DNA of 64,000 nucleotides from Ceratopteris richardii (Eukaryota > Streptophyta > Polypodiopsida > Polypodiales > Pteridaceae). A program made the translations under genes and the position numbers. This document shows, in pieces, positions 24,485 to 35,065 of the stretch; the first letter of the stretch is position 1, and every line of letters begins with the position of its first letter. The stretch lies in the NCBI GenBank assembly GCA_020310875.1, contig CM035439.1, forward strand, positions 140,183,852 to 140,247,851. The letters run 5' to 3'. The notes under the pieces are model-generated. The model was not told the DNA's origin, ran no database searches, and saw only the letters and a program-made list of their open reading frames with translations.

Positions 24485-26259
24485 GAGAGCTTCGAGGACG
24501 AGCGTGTGATGGTAAGACGTCGAGTTGAGACATTGGAGTTATAGGTAATATCCTTTCTTTTCTTTATTTTTCTTCATTTTTTCTTACTTTCGCATCACCA
24601 TCATCACCATCATCATCCCCACCATCTCTCACCTCCATCTCCATCTCCACAAAGATTTCAGTTTTTTGGTCATATTCCACTCCCCACCTCATTTTCCTCA
24701 TTTCATTTGTGAGAGAGAGCGAGAGAGAGCTTGCCATGCTATCGGTTTTTGTGTGTTTTTTGAGCTCTTGCTGTAGGAACTAGCTGTACCACCATCTCCA
24801 GCAGAGTGCGCAGGTACGATAGACTCTGCACAGGTCCCGGGACGACGACCTCTGTCTGTCGCGACAGACAGAAAAACTTGATATTTTGTGAATGCGTGTT
24901 TGGCACAGTAACCTACACCATTAGAGCACTCCAAATCACTAGAAGTTTCTCAAAAATTTGCATTTTTTCAGTCTATCGCGACAGACAGAGACCCACGATA
25001 GACCCCATCTATCGCGACAGACACCGTCTATCGCGACAGACCAAAACCACGACAGACGATAGACCCCGTCTATCGCGACAGACACCCGTCTATCGCGACA
25101 GACCAAAACCACGACAGACGATAGACCCCGTCTATCGCGACAGACACCCGTCTATCGCGACAGACCAAAACCACGACAGACAATAGACACCGTCTATCGC
25201 GACAGACACCGTCTATCGTGACACCCATCTATCGCGATAGACACCGTCTATCGCGGCAGACCCCGTCTATAGCGACAGACCCCGTCTATCGCGACAGACA
25301 CCGTCTATCGCGACAGACCCATCTATCGCGGCAGACATCGTCTATTGCGACATACCCATCTATCGTGACAGACACCGTCTATCGTGACAGACAGACATTT
25401 TCGACAAAAAATTAAGGGGTAATTTTTTTGGAAATTTAGGCTAAATTTTGGGCATATTTGCATACTCAAATACTCACACACTTACAAAGGCCTTAGAAAA
25501 ATGCATTAAAACTCCTGAAAGGTTCTATTTGTCTGTTTAACCCCCTAAACCCTGAACGGTCATAACTTTTTCATACGAAATCCATTTTTTGAGCTCTAGG
25601 GCTTGTCGAAAAGCTCGTGGCATATATTACACGCCCTCAACTGTTTTTTATAAGAATGATGCGTTGATTTTCAGATATGATATTTTGAAGTTGACACACT
25701 GAGGGGTAGGTACACCAAGGGAGCTCTAGAGGAAATTTTTTAGCAATACAAAAGGGGGAACAAGGGTCATTAAAAAGTGTCTGAAATAAATTGTCTATCA
25801 ATTGAAGGATCAAATTGAAGCTAAACTTGGGGTTCTTACAGGATCATCGAGAGCTTTTGGAGAAAGCAAAGTAAGTGCCAGGGCGAACAAGCTTGGGAAC
25901 GTGCTTCTTGGGTAGAAAAGCAGCACCAGGAGGAGCGACTTGAGGTTGGAACATCTCTTAACCCCCTCAGTCCATTCTTAGCATAGGCTAAGTGCGAGTA
26001 GTTGTCCTGATTGACTAGGGGTACGATAGGAACACTCAAGTTTGAAGAGCCTTTAATTTCTCAAGTGCAAGGATAGGCTAAATTGCAGTCAAGGGATAAC
26101 TTAAAGGAAAAGAACTTAAACTAAGCGGACGCAGAACATCAAGTACGACACACTTAAGTGCTCCTGACGACGCTTAATTAAAAACAAGAAAACACATACA
26201 AAGGAACTCAAAAGGAACAAGTGATTGGTACCAAAGGATTAGCAACATACAAAGGGCAT
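24485..26259 (+). promoter_or_regulatory. E1 long untranslated leader
   Basis: About 1.78 kb without a convincing gene. Contents: a CAT/CAC trinucleotide stretch (24592-24660), a 22-bp perfect palindrome centred on TCGCGA (24851-24872), the tandem array at 24971-25395, and a segment near 25560-25680 that is also recognisable in the E4 leader. The plus-strand ORF over the array encodes only a repeat of YRDRHRLSRQT and is taken as a by-product. Confidence 0.75.
24971..25395 (+). repeat. Hairpin-forming tandem array in the E1 leader
   Basis: About 18 copies of the near-palindromic unit GTCTATCGCGACAGAC, with a higher-order unit of about 62 bp (two hairpin units plus CAAAACCACGACAGACGATA) repeated three times in the first half. 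Every unit can fold on itself around TCGCGA. Late units are degenerate (TCGTGA, TCGCGG). Confidence 0.9.
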
Positions 26260-29200
26260 ATGAACCTGAGATCGGGAAGACACCTAGGGAGAGACCGTCA
26301 AAGCATTAGATCATCCGAGGCTAGCGTCAACCATACAGCGAGATCTTGGGCCCAACAATTGAGTGATTACCCCTATGCGCTAGACTCAGAAACTAGTGAC
26401 TCTGACATATCGTATAGCATGGAAAGACCTGTAGGTATCTCAGGAATGGCATACCTAGAAAGACCTGAAGGTCCCTACAAGACTCAATTGGAATACATCC
26501 AGACCAACCGCCTAGGTGCACGCATCAATGAGGATGGTCTGCGAAGATATGTTGTCCTAATTAAAAATCCGAATCAGCCCATTGGACTAGAACACCCTGT
26601 AGTCAAGTTTGAAAATGGTTCATACATAGATAAAGAAGGAACAATGTATGTGGTCACCAGCCAACCTGAAAGGACATATGAGTTTGGCAACATAATCTCT
26701 GAACCTGAATTAGGTGACATAGAGCAAGGGTACTTAGGAAAGGAGCCGAAAACCCCTCGAGGCAAATCGGTCCTAACAAGGATAATCACTCCAGAGTTAG
26801 TTCCCCAGAATAATAGGAGCATAGAATTGCTCTGGAACCAAGAAACGGATGAGGCTTTTTGGAGGTACAAGCTTGAAAAGTCTAATGAAGTGGGAGCTCT
26901 TGCCATCTATGAATTCAGAGATCCTGATAGCCCAGGCAAGGTGACCTACTTAGATGATGCTTCTGAGAGAATCTTTGTGGTCTCTGAGCATGGAAGACAC
27001 GCATACACTTGGAAGGGAGAATTTGTTTTTCCCCAACCTCGATCCAATGTGTCTTATGGTCACCAAGGAGCTGGAACATCTCAAGCTCATGGGACTCAAA
27101 GAGAAAGGAGTAGAGAGAGACCTGAGGTAAGCTTTGCCAACTCTTGGGGAAGGGAAAAGACGAGAACATAAACAAATAGAGTGGAACCTGAGAGACATAG
27201 AGCCCCAGGGAACCGAAGAAATGCCGATGATTTCCCTTTGCCAAGACCGAGAGAGCACATAAGGGCCTTGAGACCGACCCATCTAGTTAAGTCCATGAAA
27301 AACTACTTCGATGGCACTGGAGACCCCTACGATCATGTAGCTGAGTTTAGGCAAGTCTTGAGAGCTGAACAAGTTGAAGATCTGTTCACGCAGTACAATG
27401 CCTTTGGTCTAACCCTTAGGAACACCACCCTGACATGGTTTCAACCACTACACGAGAGGCAGTTTAGGAGCATAGATCAACTTCTAGAGGCATTCATTAT
27501 CGAATTCTCTAAAAGTGGTATAAGACATAACACATCCTCCCTGATATACAGCTTCAAACAAACATCTCAAGAGATAGTGAGGCTCGCAGGCAGAAGATTT
27601 AGGCAATATCTAGAGAGATGCCCGGCCCTAGAGTTACCCACTCCAGCCAAGCAAGTGGCCTTATTTTTAGATGGATTGTTAAGCACCAAACTGAGATCAT
27701 ATGTGTACTTGAAGGACCCTAGATCCATAGAAGAATGTGTACACATGTGCATAGACATTGAGGATAATCTAGGGGAGGAATTAGAGCTCTCAAAAATCTA
27801 TAAAGATTCAGATAGTTCTAGTAGCCTCATTTCCTCACAATCCACATTAATTGAGGATCTAGCAGAAAAGGTAGCTCTGAAATTAGGTGTCTCTAGCAAG
27901 CAGATTCCTAGATTTGCCCCCGGAAAACGATGCTATACCTGTGGAGGAGACCATATGGCTAATGTGTGCCCCATCATGGCTCAACCCCAAGTGAACCCTA
28001 ACAACCAGTACTGCACCATAGAAAGGAGGTACACCAATCACACAACACAAGACTGTCCATATAACAAACAAGCTGTTAGACAAAATTATTCTCAGCCATA
28101 TCCACAACAAGGAAAGTACCCTAATCAATACCCACAACAACAGTATGCTAGGCCCCAGCAAATCTATCAACCACCCTATCAAGGGCAACAAAGACCGCAA
28201 CTAGTCCTAGCGCAGCAACCTCCTGCCCCCACCAATGTGATTCCAGTAAAGTATGCAGCGATAGAAGAAAATCTAAATAGAGCTTTAGTGCTAGTGACAT
28301 CCTCGCTTTCAGAAAGTGATCCAAGTGATCATAGTTTTGACTCCACCCATGTTGAGAGCCCCCAGGCCTACTACATGCAATCATTGGAGCATAGTGAGTC
28401 ATATTATTATGAAGAACCGAATGAATCTAGTGGGGAGCCAGAATACGCAAATGTCATGTATGCCAACCCCAACTCGAGATCCCAACCTAGGCCGATGAGA
28501 CCTCCATTTCCTAGAGGTCCATGCTATCGTTGTCAGGGAGATCACCTCATTCGTGATTGCCCTCTACCTGCACCGACACAAACCCAATCTGTGACAATTC
28601 AAGGCTTTTGTCCCGATTGTGGAAAGGAACATTTGTTACGAGAGTGTCCCAAGAACCCCGCCAATATACCAAAAATTGCTCCTATCAATGTTATTGGCTT
28701 AGTGGTAGACTCCACAGGAAGTGTGACTTCCATAGCCCCAGTACAAGTCATCACGAGAGCCTAGGCACTTAAGCAAAACCAAGACTTAGGCCAGGAAAAG
28801 AATGCAGAGGTTAGCGAGACTGAGAGCCAGAATAAGAAGAGGACAAGAGCTTGGAGAGATAGCCGTGAACGTATGAAAAGGCAATGGGCAAGAAAGATGA
28901 GCGAACTTGAGGAAAGTCTACGAGAAACCAAAGCCAAAATCATAGAAATCACATCTCAAACGCACTCTCACACATCCCCGCCACTGCCATCCCCTTCACC
29001 CTTCATTCCTCCACCCACCAATCCACCACATGTAAACCAACCACCACCCCGAGTAGGATCGGTCTTAGCCGATCCCACTCCTGAAGATCTAGACATGATG
29101 CTTAAAGCATATCAGGCCAGAATCCAAGAAGGGCCCAATGTAACCGATCATGAGAAATGTTACCCTAGAGCTGATCTAGAGCTTGAACGAACTAAGTTGT

Positions 29201-29511
29201 GTGCCAAGATGGTGGAATTGGCTCAAGCCATGTTTGAGACCAGTCGCCTTTTCACTTGCTCTAGCTCCACTAGAACATCATTGCATTTTGATGGTCTATT
29301 AGACAGATTGGAGATGTTAATTGCAAAGTCTGGAAAAGGAGCCAACTCCCAGGCTAAGGAGAAGGCAAGTGATAGAATAAGCATTCCTCCCCAGGAAGCC
29401 TATGTGCCTAACTCTACGGAGCCAGACACATCATCTCCTATGAATCGGTTCACACCCGAATTCCTACGAGAGATTCAAGAAGACAAATGGGCTAAAGAAA
29501 GTGAAGTCCCT
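26260..29511 (+). pseudogene. E1 gag
   Basis: The start is taken at the ATG of MNLRSGR (26260). An N-terminal region of about 300 residues of unknown role precedes a retrotransposon gag core (27280-27780: MKNYFDGTGDPYDH, FLDGLL). After it come short zinc knuckles CYTCGGDHMANVC (27931), CYRCQGDHLIRDC (28522) and CPDCGKEHLLREC (28612), all CX2CX3HX4C, with a Q/Y/P-rich stretch between the first two. A basic coiled coil (28870-28960) follows. Stops: TAA at 27169 and TAG at 28762 (E4 has Q there). There is no ancestral stop before pol, so gag and pol were one polyprotein. The frame is cut at 29511 by the TRIM and resumes at 30350. Confidence 0.88.
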
Positions 29512-29651
29512 TGTAACATAATCCTGGTAGGAGATGGTTGAACCACACCCTAAGAGAGAGGATTAGGAAGTAATCCTCAACCATGGCTTTTGGGGCAAGT
29601 GGTTAGCCCATCACATTCCTAACCAAGAGGTTGTGAGTTCAATTCCTTACA
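29512..29651 (+). repeat. TRIM 5' LTR with tRNA-like 3' end
   Basis: TGTAACATAATCC to TTCCTTACA. The last 60 bp contain an A-box-like GGGGCAAGTGG (29592) and a B-box-like AGTTCAATTCC (29636), 44 bp apart, and share GAGGTTGTG(G/A)GTTCAA(A/T)TCC with the G1 tRNA-like module. Confidence 0.9.
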
Positions 29652-30204
29652 TTGGTATCAGAGCCTAGGAAGTAGGCTTGGGCAAAGTGGAATGATCCAA
29701 TAGCCTCTAAAAAAGGCGCTTGGGCATCCTCCATGTGAAAGGGTAGGAATGGTGGAAGGCGCGCGCGTCGGCTTCAAGGATGGACCTAACATAGATTGGG
29801 GTGTATCTCTCAATCCGTAGGTCGGATTGAGGCGTATAATATACCGTTGGAAAGCTCTCGGAACGAACTTTCCAATGAGCTAGCTTGGAAGTGTGAATTC
29901 CTTGGAGATCCTTGGGTGGGACTTGATTGAGTGTTCAAGATACCAAGCATGGGTGAGAACAAGGTTCAAGACTGAGGTTGAGAACAAGGGCTTGAGACAC
30001 CGAGGTTGCGAACAAGAAGGTTCAAGACACCGAGGTTGAGAGCAAGGGTTCAAGAGACCAAGGTTGCGAACAAGGTTCAAGAAACTATGCGAGGTTGAGG
30101 GACATCAATTCAAGGGCACCTAGGGGTTCAAGGGACTGATCACCGAGGCTAGAGGGATACAAGAGTAGATCATTGAGGACAATGATCGACCAAGGGGGGA
30201 AGAA

Positions 30205-30344
30205 TGTAACATAATCCTGGTAGGAGATGGTTGAACCACACCCTAAGAGAGAGGATTAGGAAGTAATCCTCAACCATGGCTTTTGGGGCAAGTGGTTAGC
30301 CCATCACATTCCTAACCAAGAGGTTGTGAGTTCAATTCCTTACA
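30205..30344 (+). repeat. TRIM 3' LTR
   Basis: By eye an identical copy of 29512-29651, which implies a very recent insertion. TCCCT follows. Confidence 0.93.
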
Positions 30345-31696
30345 TCCCTCCTCCTATTGAACTTGTGGATGATGCACACGACCAATTCCCACAAGACATC
30401 CCATCCATTTATGAGGAGCAGGAGAGCACCCAATCTCAGGAAAGATTAGACTTTGAGTCTAACTCTCTACAAGAATTACCCCACTTCATAGGCCCATGGG
30501 AAGCAAAGTCCACTTGTATGAGAGCACCCACAGTCATGGTAAGAAACGAAGATTCAGTCATACCTAGGAACACGGAGGTAGTGAAGAACACTAAGGTGCA
30601 GTGCAATCTCACTTTAGGAGAACTACTCAAGGTTAGGCCAGAGCTATGGAAACATGTAGCCAAACAAGTACCAGAGATAGCAAAACCTCGTTCCCAGGTA
30701 GGATCCCAGAGAACAGTGCCAGAAATACCCTTGGACAAGATAGGAGACATGAGTGAGGGTGAAGAGGGAAACACATATCTTCCTATCACCCATCAAGGAT
30801 ACACCACCAAGGCCATTCTAGACTCAGGTGCAGGAGTTGCAATTGCTACCACTTCCCTATGGAAGCGTTGGGGCAAGCCAGCACTCAGGCTAACGAGAAT
30901 GAAATTGCAGATGGCCGATGGTCATATTGAGAGGCCCTTAGGATTACTAGAAGGAATAACTCTCACTACATGTGGTGTTGAGTTCGAGCATACTTTTGCT
31001 ATATGTGACTTTAGCAAAAACCAAGCCTACGAGATGGTTTTGGGGAGACCATTTATGCGGCAGTTGCAAGTGGTACAGGATTGGGGAACCAATTCCTTGT
31101 ATTTGCAACACTTAGGTGTTACAACCAAAGTCAATCTCAAGGATTACTCTCATAGAGATGTCCCTCCTATCCAATGGAACCCCATCCATAGAGCCAAAGG
31201 TGATACGGAATCGGTGCATTCCATAGGATCAGGATCCTCATGGATGCATGAAGACACTCACTTATGGATGTGTAAAGTGGCAGTGGAAGAGGAGAAAAGA
31301 GAAAAATCCAGAGAGGTAGGTGCGAAGGAAACACATAGATCAGTTCAAGACCCAGCCTATGCACCTGTAGTATTTCCGGACGAAGAATTTGAACCTCACG
31401 GCTGGGCAGAAATTCTAGCAACTATGGATGTAGCCATCAATGAAGAGCAATGGACACCCCACTATGATGAGGATGGCTATGACATTTCTGTCTTCTCCAT
31501 AGAGCCAATCATGGGAGATGCATTTTTAGAAGAATGCGAACCTAGCCCTGATGCATTTGAAGATGCAAGTGACTCCGACCTTGAGTCAATCATCATGGAC
31601 CCACCCTTTGCATCAGACGAAGAATATTTCTATGAAGTAGAAGTTTACCCTCAAAGACATGAAGAGCTCACTAATGATGTGAGATTAACCACATGA
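30345..31696 (+). pseudogene. E1 protease 1 and acidic linker
   Basis: Continues the gag frame after the TRIM. A retropepsin-like domain occupies about 30770-31110: the active-site motif AILDSGAG has its Asp at 30821, and VLGRPFM near 31040 is the usual C-terminal hydrophobic-Gly motif. An acidic linker of about 180 residues to RT follows (31130-31690; many D/E, including FPDEEFEPHGWAEIL), conserved in E4 and E5. It ends at TGA 31694, where E5 reads a glutamine codon. It would process the gag-pol polyprotein in the particle. Confidence 0.87.
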
Positions 31697-33340
31697 GTGA
31701 CCACTAAGAGTGAAGGAAAGAAAAGGAAGAAGAGAGAAGCCGCACCAGAGGAGGAAGAAGCCCTGTTTGAGGTCCCTGAAAATTTCAAGAAGTATGCAAT
31801 AGAAGATAGGAGAGTCATGATAAGAATGCCAAAACGCGATGCCCAAGCAGGAGAGGCCTATGATAACAAAGAAACCACCAAGAAAGTAGTGGTAGCCATA
31901 GAAGAAGGAGAAGAGAGGTGTACTTACATAGGACATGACCTCACTGAGGAAGAGGAGCATGAGCTGATAGCTTTGCTAAGAGAGTACAGAGATGTATTTG
32001 CTTGGAGCTACAAAGATTTGAAAGGTGTAGACCCTGACATATGTGCCCATACGATTTCCATGACCACAGAGGCCAGACCTTCTAAACAAAAGCCATACAC
32101 ATACAATGACAACTATGCTGCCAAGATCAAGGAAGAGATAGACCGCTTGGTTGAAGCTGGATTTATCTATGAAATTGAGCACACTAAATGGGTGTCCCCC
32201 ATTGTAGTGGTGCCCAAAAAGACTGGTAAATTACTTGTATGCATTAACTTGAAGAAGGTTAACGCAGCCACTATCAGGGATAGTTATCCGCTTCCTATCA
32301 CCGAGCATTTATTAGAAAGGGTAGCCGACAAGGAAGTGTACAGTTTCCTAGATGGGTTCTCTGGCTACAATCAAGTAGCCATTGCACCAGAAGATCAGCA
32401 TAAGACGGCTTTTGCCACAGAGTGGGGCAGTAATGCCATTCGGGCTTACCAATGCTCCCGCAACCTTCCAGAGATTGATGTGCCATGTATTTAAAGAGTT
32501 CCTGAGAAAGAATTTGGAAGTCTATGTTGATGATCTCTGTGCTCATTCCAGCATTAGACAAACATATATACCTGAACTCAGGCAAATCTTTGACAAATGT
32601 AGAGAATATCAAGTCTGCCTGAACCCAGAAAAGTGCGTTTTCATGGTCAGGCAAGGCAAGATTTTAGGACACATAGTGTCAAAGAACGGCATCTCCACTG
32701 ACAAAGAGAAGGTGAGAGCTATTGCAGAACTACCTAGGCCAAAGAATTTCAAGGAAGTGCAAGCTTTCATGGGGCATTGTGGTTATTACCGACGTTTCAT
32801 TCACATGTATGCCATCATTGCAAAGCCTCTGTACGGACTTCTGACAAACTTTGAGTGGACTGACGAATGTGAGATTTCTTTCAATGAGCTCAAATGACGA
32901 TTATGCTCAGCACCAATCTTGACTACACCAGATTGGAATAAGCCCTTCCATGTGCATGTGGATGCATCCAATTATGCCATTGGATGTGTGCTTGCACAAC
33001 CTACTGGTGAAGGTAATATGGATCTTCCAATTGCCTATGCGAGTAGACAGTTGAACGCAGCTGAGCAAAACTATACCACTACCGAATGAGAGGGATTGGG
33101 CATGGTGTATGCGATTAAAAAGTTTAGACATTATTTGCTTGCAAATAAGTTTAAAAATTTTACTGATCATCAAGCTCTACTTTACTTGGTGAACAAGCCA
33201 TGCAACACAGGTAGATTGGTGAGATAGTTCCTCTTACTAATGGAATATGACTTTGAGGTAGTGGTGAGAAAAGGCAAGACTCACTTGAGAGTAGATCATC
33301 TCTCTAGGCTCACATCGGGAGAAGCCCCACAAGGAGTATC
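31697..33340 (+). pseudogene. E1 reverse transcriptase and RNase H
   Basis: RT in the frame of protease 1. Motifs: WVSPIVVVPKK (32190), FLDGFSGYNQVAIAPEDQHK (32345), MPFGLTNAPATFQ, and YVDD intact at 32523-32534. A 14-bp deletion near 32416, relative to E5, shifts the frame. RNase H starts with FHVHVDASNYAIGCVLAQ near 32945 and ends around HLRVDHLSR (33280). Stops at 32895 (TGA), 33087 (TGA) and 33226 (TAG) fit CGA to TGA and TGG to TAG. Catalytic residues are mostly still present. Confidence 0.88.
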
Positions 33341-35065
33341 AGATGACCTTCCTGACGCTTACTTGTTTAATTTGGAAGTTGTACCTCAGTGGGCTAAGCC
33401 ATTAGTGCCAGTTTTGACATACGGGCCTAATCACCCAGTCATAAACACGCAAGGTAGAGAGGTAGTAAAAGCCCAGAAGTACCATATCATGGCAGGAAGT
33501 ATGTACAAACAGACAGATCAAGGGATATTGGCTTGTTGTCTGGAAGAGGATGAGTACGCTAAATGGTTGCAGTTGGCACACGTAGGTGCATTAGAGAAAC
33601 ACTACTCAAAACAACGAACCCTACAGACACTAAGGAGACTCGGAGTGCATTGGCCTACTATGGAAGCTGATGTACATAAGATGTGTAAAGAATGCCCAAT
33701 CTGTGCACTAAACCACCTATGGAACATGCCACTCTTTATCAAGTGTCCATAGTGCCAGATTGGAGTGAACCATTAGTAGCCTTCTTGAGGACGAAAACAT
33801 TCCCTCCAGATATGACCCTGACGAGACAAAGAAGTCTAGAACAAGTCATTGGTGATAATCTATACAAGCGTGGTAAAGATGGTTACCTGAGACTATGTGT
33901 CCATGAGAGTGAATATCTCAAGATCTTGGAAACTGCTCACCAAGGTGTAGCAGGAGGACACTTCGAACCAGATCGGGTGATCAAGGCAATACTATTTGCG
34001 GGCTTCTGGTGGCCGACCCTTCACATGGATGTACATACCTATGTGAAACGGTGTGATGTTTGTCTGAGAACTCAGTATCCTATATGCAAGGATGAGATGC
34101 CACTGAAACCTATGATGGGTGGACGTGCATTTTCTAAGTGGGGAATAGACTTTGTTGGTCCTATTAATCCCCCAACTAAGGGTTCACATGCTGAGTATGT
34201 CATTGTGGCCACGGATTATCTAACCAAGTGGGTAGAAGTGAAAGCCACATCGAAGAATGATGCCCAAACGACTGCTAAATTCTTATTTGAGAATGTGTTC
34301 ACTCGATACGGGCTACCCACAGAGCTAGTAAGTGATAGAGGGACTCACTTCTTGAATGAAGTCATTGAAAATCTTCTTCAAGAGTTCTTGGTGATACACA
34401 AGAAGTCTGCCCCCTATCACCCACAAGCTAATGGCCACGCCGAAAGCACAAACAAAATTCTATGCAATGTGCTTACCAAATTGGTGAATAATAAACGCTC
34501 TGATTGGGACAAACAGCTACACCATGATGTTTGGGCATACCGAGTGGCCTATAAAACGGTACTCCAAGCCACGCCCTTTCAGATGGTTTTCGGCCAGAAT
34601 GCAGTGCTACCATTGGATTTTTTTATACCAATCTTGAAAGTAGCACAAGAGCATGATTGGACAGGCCATGAGTTGTCCTCTAGAATCTTCGATCTTGAAC
34701 GATTAGGTGAAACACGATTGAGGGCTGCAGCAGGAATTTATGCAGCCAAGAAGAGGCAAAAGGCATATTTCGATGCACACGTCAAGGATAAGGGCTTGAA
34801 AGCAGGAGACCTAGTCCTAGTCTACACCTTGAAGCAACATGCACGGAAGTTAGAGAAGAGAGGTTACGGGCCAATGATTATCAATAGAATCTCCACAAGT
34901 GGAGCAGTGCAACTAGCCACTCTAGAGGGTGATATTCTACCAAGTTACATAAGTGGATGCAGAGTCAATTTATATCAAGAACCTCTGACTGAAGAGATGC
35001 TAAATCGACTCAACACTGCCAAGAAACGTAAAGAAGAAGAGAAACGAATTCGAGAAGAAGCATAG
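33341..35065 (+). pseudogene. E1 integrase with duplicated H2C2 zinc module
   Basis: Two consecutive units of about 110 residues occur. Unit 1 (33380-33715): VPQWAKPLVP, SMYKQ, EYAKWLQLAHVGALEKHYS, then VHWPTMEADVHKMCKECPIC. Unit 2 (33750-34085): VPDWSEPLVAF, NLYKRGKDGYL, EYLKILETAHQGVAGGHF, then FWWPTLHMDVHTYVKRCDVC. Each keeps the H-H-C-C ligands. The core follows (WGIDFVGP at 34140, VSDRGTHF, HAESTNK: the D, D, E residues), then a GPY/F-like module (YGPMIINR). A 1-bp deletion near 33710 compensates the earlier 14-bp one, and six codons are missing near 33843. It ends at TAG 35063 (Q in E5). Confidence 0.88.

Larger units (their letters stand above)
29512..30344 (+). mobile_element. TRIM (miniature LTR retrotransposon) inside E1 gag
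   Basis: An 833-bp element with 140-bp LTRs identical by eye (29512-29651 and 30205-30344). It has a tRNA-Met PBS (TGGTATCAGAGCC at 29653), a PPT (AAGGGGGGAAGAA before 30205) and target-site duplication TCCCT (29507-29511 and 30345-30349). Removing it plus one TCCCT restores the E1 frame at S-E-V-P-P-P-I, as in E5. It has no ORF. Its internal part has about 190 bp (29758-29950) homologous to the G1 leader, then about five tandem units of CAAGGTTCAAGACACCGAGG type (29955-30110). It is a recent insertion that must use proteins from another element. Confidence 0.95.

Noticed and set aside
24971..25395. CRISPR-like appearance of regularly spaced palindromic repeats
   Set aside because: There are no unique spacers of constant length and no cas genes, and the context is a plant retrotransposon leader.
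24806..25415. Long plus-strand ORFs encoding repeats of YRDRHRLSRQT
   Set aside because: They arise because the tandem repeat units happen to lack stops in one frame. There is no start context or conservation, and E4 has a different array at this place.
28148..28402. Minus-strand ORFs opposite gag and pol
   Set aside because: Shadows of the E1 coding frame; no motif or independent conservation was seen.
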